Counted from the first letter of the stretch, positions 42,122 to 53,051 are shown. The stretch is DNA of 64,000 nt from Sphingopyxis sp. MSC1_008 (GCF_023197165.1 NZ_JALPRD010000006.1:62001-126000); one strand, 5' to 3'. Program-made: numbers and translations. Notes: generated from the letters alone by a model not told the origin.

Positions 42122-43318
42122 TCAGCCGACGCCGACGATACCGGCATCGATCAGCCGGGCAAGCTCACCCGAGGAAAGCGACAGGCGCTCGCTCAATATT
42201 TCCTCGCTATGCTGTCCGTTGCGCGGCGCCGGCCGCGGCCGCTGGCGCTCCGCCTGCGGCAATGTCGCAAAGGCGCCCGCGGCGGGATAGGCGAAACCGC
42301 TAGGATTGTCGGCATGCCCGAAGATCGGATTGTCGCCGACCAGCGCCGGATCCTGCACCGCATCGTGCATCGTGCGATATGGCGAATGGACGATTCCCCC
42401 GGCGTCGAACGCGGCGGCGAGGTCGGCATGGTCGCGGCTTGCGATCGCCGCCTCGAACAGCGGATAGAGCGCATCGCGATGCGTGAAGCGCAGCCCGTCA
42501 TCGGTCGCGAACGAGACGCCGCGCGCCGCCTCGACCGCGCCGATTGCCTCGCCAAGACCGAGCGCCGAAATAAGGTTCGCCCATTGGCGCGGGGTGACGA
42601 CGACAATCATCGTCCGCTGGCCGTCGGCCGTGACAAAATCACGCCCGAACAGGCCATAGACGGCGTTGCCGAGGCGCGGCCGGTTTGCCCCCGTATAAAG
42701 CGCTTCGGCGACCCCGCCGAGATTGGCGACGGTGCCGATCGCGACGTCGGAGAGCGGCAGGCGCACCTCGCCGCCCTCGCCCGTGACGGTGCGGCGCTGC
42801 ATCGCCGCGAGCAGCGCAAAGGCGGCATAGGCGCCCGTCAGCAAATCCCACGCCGGCAGCACATGGTTGACTGGCTCGGGACCCGCGCCGGTCAACATCG
42901 GATAACCAACGCTGTTGTTCACCGTATAATCGAGCGCGGGCGACCCGTCGGCCCAGCCCATCACGCGGATGGTGATCAAGTCGGGCCGCCCTTCGGCCAG
43001 CCTTTCGTGCGACAGGAAGCCGCCCACCGGAAAATTGGTGATAAACTGCCCCGTCGCGCGCACCAGCGCCTGAAGCAACTCGCGCCCCTCGGGCCGCGCC
43101 AGATCGAGCGCGACTGATTTCTTCGCGCGATTCAGATTTTCCCAATAGAGCGAGTCATTGGCATCGGTCACCGGCCAGCGCCGAAAGTCGGGGCCGCCGC
43201 CGATCTGGTCGACGCGGATCACTTCGGCGCCCATTTGCGCGCAGTAAAGCCCGGCGGTCGGAGAGGCGACAAAGGACGAAGCTTCGATCACCGACAGGCC
43301 GGCCAGCAGATCGTACAT
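42122..43318 (-). CDS. Family III CoA transferase, 2-methylfumaryl-CoA isomerase-like
   Basis: A 398-aa CaiB/BaiF-fold protein. The N-terminal [20 protein letters not shown] and [20 protein letters not shown] resemble 2-methylfumaryl-CoA isomerase (Mct), which shifts CoA within mesaconyl-CoA. The catalytic Asp of the family is probably D158 in [14 protein letters not shown]. Other intermolecular CoA transferases share the fold, so the substrate is uncertain. It is 20 bp upstream of the thiolase and leads this three-gene unit. Confidence 0.78.
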   Translation of the reverse strand: MYDLLAGLSVIEASSFVASPTAGLYCAQMGAEVIRVDQIGGGPDFRRWPVTDANDSLYWENLNRAKKSVALDLARPEGRELLQALVRATGQFITNFPVGGFLSHERLAEGRPDLITIRVMGWADGSPALDYTVNNSVGYPMLTGAGPEPVNHVLPAWDLLTGAYAAFALLAAMQRRTVTGEGGEVRLPLSDVAIGTVANLGGVAEALYTGANRPRLGNAVYGLFGRDFVTADGQRTMIVVVTPRQWANLISALGLGEAIGAVEAARGVSFATDDGLRFTHRDALYPLFEAAIASRDHADLAAAFDAGGIVHSPYRTMHDAVQDPALVGDNPIFGHADNPSGFAYPAAGAFATLPQAERQRPRPAPRNGQHSEEILSERLSLSSGELARLIDAGIVGVG

Positions 43319-43384
43319 CCGGCGCCAATCTCCCCCGAGAGCCTCCCGCGAAGTCCCGGGCTCGAACGGCCGCAGGAAGCTATC

Positions 43385-43461
<77 letters not shown>

Positions 43462-43564
43462 TGATAGAGCGCGGCCTCTAGCAAGCCCGCGCCGCGCCAG
43501 CAATGGCCTATCGACCGACGCGCGGCGATGTGCGAAGCGGCGCCATGGAGATCGGGGACATAGC

Positions 43565-44626
43565 GTGACGCCATCCGAACAAAGCTGGCCGATGGCCGCC
43601 GACCTGTACGGCGAGATGCAGCTCGAGGCGCATCCGCCCGCGCGGCACCGCTGGCGCGACTATCTGCCGGGCGTCCTCGTCACCGCGATCGCCGCGCTCG
43701 CGGCGGCGTGGCTTGCCGACCATTATGCCGCGCCTCTGGTGCTGATGGGGTTGCTGATCGGGCTCGCGATGAGCTTTCTGTCGCAGGACAAGCGGACCCA
43801 CGCCGGGCTCGACCTGATGTCGCAGACCGCGCTGCGCATCGGGATCGTGCTCGTCGGCGCGCGAATCACCGCCGAACAGCTCGCCGAGCTCGGGCCGTTG
43901 CCCTTCGCCTTGCTCGTCCTGATCATGCTCGCTGTCATCATCGTCACCGTGGCGAGCGCGCGGCTGTTCGCGCAGGACCGCCACGCCGCACTGCTCGCCG
44001 GCGGCGCGACCGCGATCTGCGGTGCGTCGGCTGCGCTCGCACTTTATTCGCTGATCGGCGACAAGCGCGTCGACCAGGCGCGTTTCACGCTGACACTCGT
44101 CGGCATCACCGTCGCGAGCGCGCTCGCGATGACGCTCTATCCGGTTCTGGCGGCGCAGCTCGGCCTGACCGATGCGCAGGCGGGATTCCTGATCGGCGCG
44201 TCGATCCATGACGTCGCGCAGGCGATCGGCGGCGGCTTTTCCTTCTCGCAGCCGGCGGGCGAGGTCGCGACGATCGTCAAATTGACGCGCGTCGCGCTGC
44301 TCGCGCCGATGCTGATGCTCGTCGCGCTCTGGCTCGGCCGCAGCGGCGAAGCGGGCGACAAGAAACGCATTCCGCTACGCCTGCCATGGTTCATTCTCGG
44401 CTTCCTTGGCGTAGCGGCGCTCAATTCGCTGATCGCGATCCCCAAGGTCGCTCAAGACACGGCTGCTACGGGCGCACAGGCGTTGCTGCTGCTCGCGATC
44501 GTCGCGACGGCGATGAAGGCGCGCCTCCATCTGTTGCTCGACCAGGGATGGCGCAGCTTCGCGCCGATCATCGTCGCGACGGTGACCAGCTTCCTGCTCT
44601 CGCTCGCCGCCGCGCTCAGCCTGTGA
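43565..44626 (+). CDS. YeiH/PSE-family putative membrane transporter (UPF0324)
   Basis: A 353-aa polytopic membrane protein with about ten hydrophobic helices after a 30-residue cytoplasmic start. The segments GGATAICGASAALALYSLIG and GFLIGASIHDVAQAIGGGFS are characteristic of this family, annotated as putative sulfate exporters. The function has not been established for this protein. GTG 43565 follows GGGGA at a good distance; an ATG at 43592 would lose little. Confidence 0.85.
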   Translation: MTPSEQSWPMAADLYGEMQLEAHPPARHRWRDYLPGVLVTAIAALAAAWLADHYAAPLVLMGLLIGLAMSFLSQDKRTHAGLDLMSQTALRIGIVLVGARITAEQLAELGPLPFALLVLIMLAVIIVTVASARLFAQDRHAALLAGGATAICGASAALALYSLIGDKRVDQARFTLTLVGITVASALAMTLYPVLAAQLGLTDAQAGFLIGASIHDVAQAIGGGFSFSQPAGEVATIVKLTRVALLAPMLMLVALWLGRSGEAGDKKRIPLRLPWFILGFLGVAALNSLIAIPKVAQDTAATGAQALLLLAIVATAMKARLHLLLDQGWRSFAPIIVATVTSFLLSLAAALSL

Positions 44627-44656
44627 CGCTGTGACGTCACGTTAAAAATTGGGGTT

Positions 44657-45436
44657 TCAGCTCTTTGGTAGCGCCCAACTGACGGTCAGCTGCGTCGCGC
44701 GGCGCGGGATATCGAGCTTCGCCTCGCTGAAATTGACCTTTTCATTCGGCGGCAGCATGCGCACCGGCGGCTTGATCGTCCAGCTATAGACGATCGTCCC
44801 CTGCGCATCGCGCAGTTCGGCGAGGATCGGGGGCACGCGCTGTTCGCGGTCGGTCGGATTGATGATCACCCCCGACGCGGCGAAATAAATCGTCCCGTCG
44901 GCGAGTTCGCGATGATCCTGGTTCGGCGGCAGTTCGATCACCAGGTCGGGCTCGTCGACCCCGCCCGGCAGGCCGAGGCCCTGCGCCCAGCCCGGCAGGC
45001 CGAAATACATGAGCCCCGCGGTCGCCGCGAGCATCAGCGCCGCCGCGCTCGCCGCGATGACCGTCCAGCGCTTCGCCGGATTGCGCCGCGGACGGCGGAA
45101 CGGCAGCGGTGTATCGTCGATGACGGGCGTCGCGCGCGGGGCCGGCTCGGCCGTAAAACTCGGCGGAACTCGCGCCGGCGCGGGATCGGGTTCGGGAAAA
45201 TCGGAATAGCTCGCGGCCGGTCGCGGCGCCGCTTCGGGAGCGGGCGCCGGTGCGGGTGCGGCGACGGGTTCCGGCGCGCTCGGCGCGGGCGCGGGTGCAG
45301 CCATCGCGGCCGCGGCGTTCGGCTCCTGGAACCAGCTGTGGCGGCAATTGGCGCAGCGCACGGTGCGGCCCGTCGGTCCGATCGCCGTATCGGGAACGAC
45401 GTAGCGCGTATTACAGGACGGGCAGGCAAGGATCAT
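44657..45436 (-). CDS. MJ0042-type zinc-ribbon membrane protein
   Basis: A 259-aa protein. The N-terminal zinc ribbon has cysteines 5, 8, 28 and 31 (CPSCNTRYV then CANCRHSW). A Pro/Ala-rich linker (about 40-115) leads to one transmembrane helix (about 128-145), then a DUF3426-like extracytoplasmic domain with [18 protein letters not shown]. The family role is unknown. It is divergent from ftsE, as often seen in alphaproteobacteria. Confidence 0.85.
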   Translation of the reverse strand: MILACPSCNTRYVVPDTAIGPTGRTVRCANCRHSWFQEPNAAAAMAAPAPAPSAPEPVAAPAPAPAPEAAPRPAASYSDFPEPDPAPARVPPSFTAEPAPRATPVIDDTPLPFRRPRRNPAKRWTVIAASAAALMLAATAGLMYFGLPGWAQGLGLPGGVDEPDLVIELPPNQDHRELADGTIYFAASGVIINPTDREQRVPPILAELRDAQGTIVYSWTIKPPVRMLPPNEKVNFSEAKLDIPRRATQLTVSWALPKS

Positions 45437-45596
45437 CGCCTCCCTCTAAACACGCTGATTCGCGGCGTTGCAAGCCTCGCGTGTCCACTCCCGTCTTGTC
45501 CTCTGTGGATAGCCGTGCGAGATGCTGGCTGATGAGCGGACCAGCGCCCCTGTTCTTTGACCCGACGCTGGCGCGCCGTCGCGCGCGGGCGACGCC

Positions 45597-46328
<732 letters not shown>

Positions 46329-46338
46329 CGGGGCAGGC

Positions 46339-47244
46339 ATGATCATCCCGCGCGTTCCCGTCCAGCATCGCCGCCTGCTTCCCGACCGCCGCCTGTCGGG
46401 GCCGACGCCGTGGGTGATCGCGATCCTGATGATGCTGACCCTGCTCGCCGCCGCCGCCGGATTCGGGCTGGCGCGCTCGGCAAATGCCATCGGCGCCGCG
46501 ATCGCCGGGCGCGTGACGGTCCAGATCGTCACCGCGAACCCGGTGACGCGCGCCGAGCAGGCCGTGGCGCTCCGCCGCGCCGCCGCCGCGCAGCCTTTCG
46601 TCCTCTCGGCGCGCGCGGTCGAACGCGAAGAATTGCAGGCGACGCTCGGCCAATGGTTCGGCGCTGCAGAGGGCGACGACCCGGTGCTGAAATCGCTTCC
46701 TCTGCCCGCGCTCGTCGACATCGACTTTGTCGGCGAAGACCGCACCGGTCCGATGCGCCAGTTGCAGGCGCTCGTCGCGCGCGAGGCGCCCGGCGCGCGG
46801 ATCATCCCGCACGCCGAATGGCTGGGGCCCGTCGCGCGGCTGATCCGCTCGCTCGCGTGGATCGCCGGCGGCATGGTGCTGCTGATGACGCTCGCCAGTG
46901 CCGCGGTGGTGATCATGACCGCGCGCGCCGCGCTCGCGACGCATTTCCCGACGATCGAGATGCTCCACATGATCGGCGCGACCGACCGCCAGATCACGCG
47001 GCTGTTCCAGCGCCGCATCGCGATCGACACTGCTTACGGCATCGCGCTCGGCACCGTCGTCGCCGCCGCGATCCTGCTCTTGATCGGCTTGCAATGGTCG
47101 GGGGTCACAGCGGGACTTGCGGCGACCGCGTCGCTTGGCCCCGCGGGCTGGGCGCTCTTGCTGGCGCTGCCGCTATTGGCTATCGCGCTTGCAGCCCTCA
47201 CCGCGCGCCAGACCTTGCTCGCGGCGCTCAAGAAGATTCTATGA
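46339..47244 (+). CDS. ftsX: Cell division protein FtsX
   Basis: FtsX (301 aa) is the membrane partner of FtsE. A helix at about residues 30-50 is followed by an extracytoplasmic domain and three C-terminal helices; FPTIEMLHMIGATDRQITRL is the FtsX/MacB-type coupling segment. The sequence is less conserved than FtsE, but pairing and topology are clear. The stop overlaps the next gene as ATGA. Confidence 0.9.
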   Translation: MIIPRVPVQHRRLLPDRRLSGPTPWVIAILMMLTLLAAAAGFGLARSANAIGAAIAGRVTVQIVTANPVTRAEQAVALRRAAAAQPFVLSARAVEREELQATLGQWFGAAEGDDPVLKSLPLPALVDIDFVGEDRTGPMRQLQALVAREAPGARIIPHAEWLGPVARLIRSLAWIAGGMVLLMTLASAAVVIMTARAALATHFPTIEMLHMIGATDRQITRLFQRRIAIDTAYGIALGTVVAAAILLLIGLQWSGVTAGLAATASLGPAGWALLLALPLLAIALAALTARQTLLAALKKIL

Positions 47245-47771
47245 TCAAGCGCCTGATTTCCCTGTTGTTCCTGGCCTGGGTGCTCGGCTTTGCATGGTTC
47301 GCGCTGCTGCTGCCGCTGCCCGCCGATGCGCAAAAGACCGACGCGATCGTCGTGCTCACCGGCGGCCCGGGACGTATCGACCGCGCGCTCGAACGGCTCG
47401 AGGCGGGCGATGCCAAGCGCCTCCTCATCAGCGGCGTCGCGCGCGAGGTGAAGCCACGCGAGCTTGCCGCCGAGTATAAACGCCCGGTTTCGCTGTTCGA
47501 CTGCTGCATCGCGCTGGGGTTCGAGGCCGAGGATACGCGCTCGAACGCGACCGAGGTCGCAACCTGGGCGCAGCGCCGCAAATACAAGAGCATCCGGCTG
47601 ATCACCACCGACTGGCATATGCGCCGCGCCGAATATGAAATCGGCCGCGCGGTCGGCGACAAGGTGACGATCCTGCCCGACGCGGTGCGCAGCCAGCCCA
47701 ATTTCGCGACGCTGTTTCGCGAATATCATAAATATCTGGCCGGACTGGCGGGCGGGCTGCTCGGCCTGTGA
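47241..47771 (+). CDS. YdcF/DUF218-family protein
   Basis: A 176-aa protein with an N-terminal hydrophobic helix (about residues 4-28) and a DUF218 domain: DAIVVLTGGPGRIDRALERL, RLLISGV, SNATEVATWAQRRKYKSIRL and TTDWHMRRAEYE. The fold is present in ElyC/SanA-like envelope proteins; the substrate is unknown. The ATG overlaps the ftsX stop. The open frame from 46410 is a shadow of ftsX. Confidence 0.87.
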   Translation: MIKRLISLLFLAWVLGFAWFALLLPLPADAQKTDAIVVLTGGPGRIDRALERLEAGDAKRLLISGVAREVKPRELAAEYKRPVSLFDCCIALGFEAEDTRSNATEVATWAQRRKYKSIRLITTDWHMRRAEYEIGRAVGDKVTILPDAVRSQPNFATLFREYHKYLAGLAGGLLGL

Positions 47772-48487
47772 GATACGCCATCGCCCTGTTCCGCTCGATC
47801 CTGTTCTGGATCGCCTTTTTCGTGATGAGCGCCATCTCGTCGATCGGCGGGGTGATCGCGCTGCCGATCTCGCACCGCGGCACGATCTTCTTCGTCCGCA
47901 TCTGGGCGCAGGCGCACCGGCTCTTCTGCCGCTTCCTGCTCGGCCAGACGATCGTCGTCGAGGGCGAGATGCCCGACATCCCGGTCCTCTATGTCTTCAA
48001 ACATGAATCGGCGTTCGAAACGGTCGAGCAGCCGATGCTGTTCAAGCATCCGGCGGTGTTCGCCAAGGAAGAGCTGTTCTCTATCCCCGTCTGGGGCCAG
48101 GCGGCGCGTTTCTATGGCCTGATCCCCGTCGACCGCGACGGCGGCGGCAAGGCGATGCGCGCAATGCTCGGCGCCGCGAAAGCGGCGCTCGCGAAGGGCC
48201 GCCCTCTCGTTCTCTTCGCCGAGGGCACGCGCGTCCCGCACGGGCAGGCGCCGCAGCTCCGCCCCGGCTTTGCCGGCATGTACCGCCTGCTCAATATTCC
48301 GGTGATTCCCGTCGCGGTGAACAGCGGCCTCGCCTTCCCGCCGCGTCGCTGGGTCAAATGGCCGGGGACGATCACCTACAAGATCGGCGAGACGATCCCC
48401 GCCGGGCTGCCGCGCGAAGACGCCGAGGCGCGTGTGCGCGTCGCAATCAATGCGCTGAACCCGCCTGAGGCGTTGCCGGAAGCTTGA
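47768..48487 (+). CDS. plsC: 1-acyl-sn-glycerol-3-phosphate acyltransferase
   Basis: A 239-aa membrane acyltransferase that makes phosphatidic acid from lysophosphatidic acid. After an N-terminal helix (about 8-33) comes the catalytic HX4 motif, here H79-ESAF-E84 with Glu in place of the usual Asp, then RPLVLFAEGTRVPHG (the FxEGTR motif) and IPVIPVAVNSG. GTG 47768 overlaps the YdcF-like stop. It ends the ftsEX-led unit. Confidence 0.9.
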   Translation: MRYAIALFRSILFWIAFFVMSAISSIGGVIALPISHRGTIFFVRIWAQAHRLFCRFLLGQTIVVEGEMPDIPVLYVFKHESAFETVEQPMLFKHPAVFAKEELFSIPVWGQAARFYGLIPVDRDGGGKAMRAMLGAAKAALAKGRPLVLFAEGTRVPHGQAPQLRPGFAGMYRLLNIPVIPVAVNSGLAFPPRRWVKWPGTITYKIGETIPAGLPREDAEARVRVAINALNPPEALPEA

Positions 48488-48489
48488 TT

Positions 48490-48565
48490 GTCGCCCCCGC
48501 GGAGGCGGGGGCCGCTGGCAACCTTGCGCTACGTCGATAGCGGCCCCCGCCTTCGCGGGGGCGAC
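48490..48565. repeat. REP-like inverted pair
   Basis: A 27-bp arm at 48490-48516 and its near-perfect complement at 48539-48565 flank a 22-bp spacer. Each arm is itself a hairpin with a CCCCCGC/GCGGGGG stem. It lies between convergent plsC and the dehydrogenase gene and looks like a dispersed intergenic repeat that can terminate both. Confidence 0.75.
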
Positions 48566-48574
48566 GTGTATTTC

Positions 48575-49489
48575 TTAGTGCTTCCGCCCAAAGTCAGGCG
48601 CCGCATCATCCTGCCCCTGTTCGATGATCGAGCGCCGAATCGCGCGCGTGCGCGTGAACCACTCCTCGAGCTTGTCGGCGTCGCCGCGGCGGATCGCCTG
48701 CTGGAGCACGGTCAGATCCTCGTTGAAGCGCTGCAAGGTCGCGAGCACCGCATCCTTGTTGGCGAGGAAGACGTCGCGCCACATCACCGGGTCGCTCGCC
48801 GCGATGCGCGTGAAGTCGCGGAAGCCGCCCGCCGAATATTTGATCACCTCGCTCTCGGTGACCTCTTCGAGTTCGCTTGCGGTGCCGACGATCGTGTAAG
48901 CGATGAGGTGCGGCAGATGACTCGTTACCGCGAGCACCATGTCGTGGTGCGCGGCGTCCATGATATCGACCTTGGCGCCCAATGCCTGCCAGAAGCACGT
49001 CACCGCCGCCACGGCGTCTTCGCGCGCGCCCGCGCCCGGGGTGACGATGCACCAGCGGCCTTCGAACAAGGACGAAAAACCTGCCGCCGGGCCGCTATTC
49101 TCCGTCCCCGCGACCGGATGCGCCGGAATGACGGCATGATCGGGAAGCGCCTTCGCGAGCGCCTCGGCAACCCCCGCCTTCGACGAACCGACGTCCGAAA
49201 TAATCGCATCGGCTTTCAGCCCGGGCGCGATCGCGACGGCCGCGTCGGCCATCCGGCCGACCGGCACCGCGAGGATGACAAGATCGGCGTCGGCCACCGC
49301 GGCAACCGCGTCGTCGACAATCGTATCGCAAAGGCCAAGCTCGCCCGCGATGCCGCGCACCTCGGCGCTCGCGTCATGACCGATGACCGCGACCTGCGGC
49401 AACCGCTCCTTGATCGCGCGCGCGATCGACGAGCCAATCAGGCCCAGCCCGACAATCGCGACGCGATCAACGCTCGACGCCCTTGGCAT
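48575..49489 (-). CDS. tyrC: Cyclohexadienyl / prephenate dehydrogenase
   Basis: A 304-aa NAD(P)-dependent TyrA-family enzyme of tyrosine synthesis. The Rossmann motif VAIVGLGLIGSSIARAI is near the N-terminus, the catalytic His in IPAHPVAGTENSGP, and the helical dimer domain contains TSHLPHLIAYTIVG. It is in the same unit as a HisC-type aminotransferase, so arogenate or prephenate may be used. No ACT domain is present. The ATG overlaps the hisC stop. Confidence 0.92.
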   Translation of the reverse strand: MPRASSVDRVAIVGLGLIGSSIARAIKERLPQVAVIGHDASAEVRGIAGELGLCDTIVDDAVAAVADADLVILAVPVGRMADAAVAIAPGLKADAIISDVGSSKAGVAEALAKALPDHAVIPAHPVAGTENSGPAAGFSSLFEGRWCIVTPGAGAREDAVAAVTCFWQALGAKVDIMDAAHHDMVLAVTSHLPHLIAYTIVGTASELEEVTESEVIKYSAGGFRDFTRIAASDPVMWRDVFLANKDAVLATLQRFNEDLTVLQQAIRRGDADKLEEWFTRTRAIRRSIIEQGQDDAAPDFGRKH

Positions 49490-50604
49490 CAGCCGTTCAG
49501 CGCGGCGCGGATCGCCGCCGCCAGCCCGCGCGTCTCATCCTCGGTGCCGATCGTCATGCGCAGCGCATTGGGCAATCCCTGCCCCGGCAGCCAGCGGACG
49601 ATGTAACCCGCCTCCATCAGCCGGTTATAGACGGTCTCGGCGCTGACATCGCCTTCGAACAGCACGAGCAGGAAGTTGCACGCCGACGGCACGACGCGCA
49701 CGCCATGATTGCCGAGGCTTTCGAGTTCACCCGCCAGCCAGGCGCGCCACTCGGCATTATGCTCGCGGCTGTGCGCGACGAATTCCTCGTCGCCAAGCGC
49801 CGCGACCGCCGCCGCCTGCCCCGCGCGCGTGACGTTGAACGGCAGGCGGATGCGGTGCAGCGCCGAAATCACCTCGGCGGCGGCATAGCCCCAGCCGATG
49901 CGTTCGGCCGCCAGCCCGTGGATCTTCGAAAAGGTGCGCGTGACGAATACATTCGGCTGCGTCTTCGCCAGTTCGAGCCCGCCGTCGTCCTCGGCATCGG
50001 AGAGATATTCGGAATAGGCCTGGTCGATCACGAACAGGATATTCTTGGGCAGCCCGGCATAGAGCCGCGCAACCTCTTCGCAGGTCGCGAGCGTGCCCGT
50101 GGGGTTATTCGGATTGGCGAGATAGACGACGCGCGTCTTCTCGGTCACCGCGGCGAGCAGCGCATCGACGTCGGTCGCATAATCCTTGTCGTCGGCCTCG
50201 ACCGGCACTGCGCCGACGCGACGCGCGGCGATTTCATAAACCGCGAAGCCGTAGCGAACATATAGGATCTCGTCGCCCACGCCGGCATAGGTGCCCGCCG
50301 CAAGGTGGAGCAGCTCGTCGGATCCATTGCCGCAGATGATCCGCGCCGGATCGAGCCCGAACTTCGCCGCAATCGTCTCGCGCAATTCCACCGAACCCGG
50401 ATCGGGATAGCGCGACAGCGCATCGGGCGCCGCCTGCGCCGCAGCGAACGCCGCACGCGCCTTTTCGCCGGTGCCCAGCGGATTCTCGTTCGCCGAGAGC
50501 TTGATCAACGGACGTCCGTCGGCACCCGCGGACTTGCCGGGAACATAGGGGGCAATGCCGCTGATCCACGGCTTGGGCTGAAGGCTTTGGGTCGCGTCGG
50601 TCAT
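49489..50604 (-). CDS. hisC: Histidinol-phosphate / aromatic aminotransferase
   Basis: A 371-aa PLP fold-type I aminotransferase. [42 protein letters not shown] and the PLP lysine in [17 protein letters not shown] are diagnostic of HisC. Pairing with tyrC suggests it also transaminates prephenate or aromatic keto acids. ATG 50604 is preferred; the frame to 50685 would enter the metX promoter region. Confidence 0.92.
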   Translation of the reverse strand: MTDATQSLQPKPWISGIAPYVPGKSAGADGRPLIKLSANENPLGTGEKARAAFAAAQAAPDALSRYPDPGSVELRETIAAKFGLDPARIICGNGSDELLHLAAGTYAGVGDEILYVRYGFAVYEIAARRVGAVPVEADDKDYATDVDALLAAVTEKTRVVYLANPNNPTGTLATCEEVARLYAGLPKNILFVIDQAYSEYLSDAEDDGGLELAKTQPNVFVTRTFSKIHGLAAERIGWGYAAAEVISALHRIRLPFNVTRAGQAAAVAALGDEEFVAHSREHNAEWRAWLAGELESLGNHGVRVVPSACNFLLVLFEGDVSAETVYNRLMEAGYIVRWLPGQGLPNALRMTIGTEDETRGLAAAIRAALNG

Positions 50605-50683
50605 GCCGCGCCGTTTAACGGCTATCCTGCGCGAGTCCAGTACGTTGACAGGGTGTGCGCGCCCGCTTAGCCCCGCGCGAACC

Positions 50684-51805
50684 ATGGCGAGCCTGCTCCA
50701 CGATATCCGGCATCACAGCGTGACGATCGCCGCGCCGCTGCCGCTCGACAGCGGGCAGGTCTTGCCCGCGGTGACGATCGCCTATCAAAGCTATGGCGCA
50801 TTGAACGCCGACAAGTCGAACGCGGTGCTGATCTGTCACGCGCTCACCGGCGATCAATATGTCGCGAGCGACCATCCTGCGACGGGCAAGCCCGGCTGGT
50901 GGGCGCGCATGGTCGGGCCCGGCAAGCCGATCGACACCGACCGGTTCCACGTCATCTGCGCCAATGTGCTCGGCAGTTGCATGGGGACGAGCGGCCCCGC
51001 GTCGCCCGACGCCGCGACCGGCGCGCCGCTCGGCATGGCGTTCCCCGTCATCACGATCATCGACATGGTACGCGCGCAGGCGATGCTGCTCGATCACCTC
51101 GGCATTTCGCGGCTTCATGCCGTCGTCGGCGGATCGATGGGCGGCATGCAGACGCTTGCGTGGGCCGCAACATACCCCGACCGCCTCGCCTCGGCGCTCG
51201 TCATCGCGAGCGCGGCGCGCCATTCGGCGCAGAATATCGCATTTCACGAGGTCGGACGGCAGGCGATCATGGCCGACCCCGACTGGCAGGACGGCCAATA
51301 TTATGGCAGCGCGCGCGCGCCGACCAAGGGCCTCGCGGTCGCGCGCATGGCGGCGCACATCACCTATTTGTCCGAGGAAGGGCTGACCGAAAAGTTCGGC
51401 CGCCGGCTGCAGGCGCGCGACATCAAGAGCTTTGGTTTCGACGCCGATTTCCAGGTCGAATCTTACCTCAGGCATCAGGGGCTCGCCTTCACCGACCGCT
51501 TCGACGCCAACGCCTATCTCTATATCACGCGCGCGATGGACTATTTCGACCTCGCCGACCCGCACGACGGGCGGCTTGCGGGCGCCTTCGCCGCGGCAAA
51601 GGATGTGCGCTTCACGCTCGTCAGTTTCGACACCGACTGGCTCTATCCCACGTCCGAATCGCGCCGCGTCGTGCAGGCGCTGCAGAGCGTTGGCGCGGCG
51701 GCGAGCTTTGTCGAACTGTCGGCGCCCTTCGGCCACGACAGCTTCCTGCTCGACGTCCCCGCGCTCGACCGCCTCGTCGCTGGCGCTTTGGGATCGGGTT
51801 TCTGA
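50684..51805 (+). CDS. metX: Homoserine O-acyltransferase MetX
   Basis: A 373-aa alpha/beta-hydrolase that acylates homoserine in methionine synthesis. [13 protein letters not shown], the oxyanion region [12 protein letters not shown] and the nucleophile Ser151 in [13 protein letters not shown] are clear, with catalytic Asp in FDTDWLYPT and His in FGHDSFLL. It is divergent from hisC over 79 bp that contains TTGACA (50645-50650). The frame before 50684 is not conserved. MetW overlaps its stop. Confidence 0.95.
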   Translation: MASLLHDIRHHSVTIAAPLPLDSGQVLPAVTIAYQSYGALNADKSNAVLICHALTGDQYVASDHPATGKPGWWARMVGPGKPIDTDRFHVICANVLGSCMGTSGPASPDAATGAPLGMAFPVITIIDMVRAQAMLLDHLGISRLHAVVGGSMGGMQTLAWAATYPDRLASALVIASAARHSAQNIAFHEVGRQAIMADPDWQDGQYYGSARAPTKGLAVARMAAHITYLSEEGLTEKFGRRLQARDIKSFGFDADFQVESYLRHQGLAFTDRFDANAYLYITRAMDYFDLADPHDGRLAGAFAAAKDVRFTLVSFDTDWLYPTSESRRVVQALQSVGAAASFVELSAPFGHDSFLLDVPALDRLVAGALGSGF

Positions 51806-52389
51806 TGGCGCTGCGTCCCGACCTCGCGATCATCGCCGACGCGGTTCCCGCGACGTCACGCGTCCTCGACGTCGGCTGCGGCGATGGCGAGTTGATGGTT
51901 GCGCTGCGCAACAAGGGCGTCGATGCGCGCGGGCTCGAGATCGATCCTGCGAACGTTACCGCCGCGATTGCGCGCGGCCAGTCGGTCGTGCAGGGCGACG
52001 CCAACCGCGACCTTGCCGACTATCCCGACGACGCGTTCGACTATGCGATCCTCTCGCAGACGCTGCAGACGACCGAGCGCCCCGACCGCGTCGTAGGCGA
52101 GTTGCTGCGCATCGCGCCGCGCGCTTTCGTCAGCTTTCCCAATTTCGCGCATTGGCGTGTGCGCCTCGCGCTGCTGTGGAACGGGCGGATGCCGGTGACG
52201 CGGCTGTTACCCGTCGCCTGGTACGAAACGCCGAACATCCACCATGTCACGGTCAGCGATTTTCGCGACCTCGTCCGCGCCAAGGGCATCAAGATCGAGC
52301 GCGTCTGGCATCTTTCGGGCGACAAGCCGGCAAGCGACGCCGCCGCAAGCTGGCGCGCCGAACATGCGATCTTCCTGATTTCGCGCTAA
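51805..52389 (+). CDS. metW: Methionine biosynthesis protein MetW
   Basis: A 194-aa SAM-methyltransferase-like protein; MetW partners MetX in many proteobacteria. SRVLDVGCGDGELMVALRNK is the SAM-binding motif, followed by YAILSQTLQTTERPDRVVGE and FVSFPNFAHWRVRLALLWNG. The ATG shares one base with the metX stop (TGATG). Its stop overlaps that of the convergent TetR gene. Confidence 0.95.
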   Translation: MALRPDLAIIADAVPATSRVLDVGCGDGELMVALRNKGVDARGLEIDPANVTAAIARGQSVVQGDANRDLADYPDDAFDYAILSQTLQTTERPDRVVGELLRIAPRAFVSFPNFAHWRVRLALLWNGRMPVTRLLPVAWYETPNIHHVTVSDFRDLVRAKGIKIERVWHLSGDKPASDAAASWRAEHAIFLISR

Positions 52390-53051
52390 TCCTGCTTTTT
52401 CAACCCGTTCGCGAGCAGATCATTCGCGATGCGCGCAATCTCCGAAATATCGCTCTCGGTATCCCATAATCCGTAGCGCATCCCCAGAAACACGTTCATC
52501 CCGCCGATCGCCCACGCGTGGATTTCGCTGACGTCATCGCGAATCTCGCCGCGCGCCGCCCCGCCCTCAAGCCGCTGCCGGACGCGCGCGACGGTCGTTT
52601 CATAATGGCGGCGATAGCTTTCATAATCGACGAATTCGGCCTCATCGATGATGCGGTAGATCTCCTTATGCGCGCGCACGAAGCCCAGATAGGATTCGAG
52701 CCCTATGCGTTCGGCGCTGATCTCGTCCGGCGCCGCCTGGACGACCGGCGTGACATGATCGCGTAACCGTTCGCTCATATAGCGGACGAGCGCTTGGAAG
52801 ATTTCCTCTTTCGAATCGAAATAGGTGTAGAAACTGCCGAGCGCGGTTCCGGCGCGGCGCGTGATCGCGCTGATCGACGCTTCATGGAAACCGCGCTCGC
52901 CGAATTCGATCGCCGCCGCGTCGAGCAGCTTGCGCAGCGTCCGCCGTCCGCGCTCGGTGCGCGGCGTCTTGTCGCGCGCGTCGCCCGCGCCCTGCCTGGT
53001 TTCGGCATGCTCGGTTCCGGCCTGACCCGTTTCGCTCTGCGGCTGATCCAT
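52386..53051 (-). CDS. TetR-family transcriptional regulator
   Basis: A 221-aa regulator. After a charged 30-residue leader comes the TetR HTH: RGRRTLRKLLDAAAIEFGER, then GFHEASISAITRRAGTALGS and FYTYFDSKEEIFQALV. The C-terminal ligand domain is helical. ATG 53051 follows GGAAAGG; the frame continues to 53162 through the putative operator, so that extension is rejected. It is divergent from a TonB receptor it may control. Confidence 0.85.
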   Translation of the reverse strand: MDQPQSETGQAGTEHAETRQGAGDARDKTPRTERGRRTLRKLLDAAAIEFGERGFHEASISAITRRAGTALGSFYTYFDSKEEIFQALVRYMSERLRDHVTPVVQAAPDEISAERIGLESYLGFVRAHKEIYRIIDEAEFVDYESYRRHYETTVARVRQRLEGGAARGEIRDDVSEIHAWAIGGMNVFLGMRYGLWDTESDISEIARIANDLLANGLKKQD

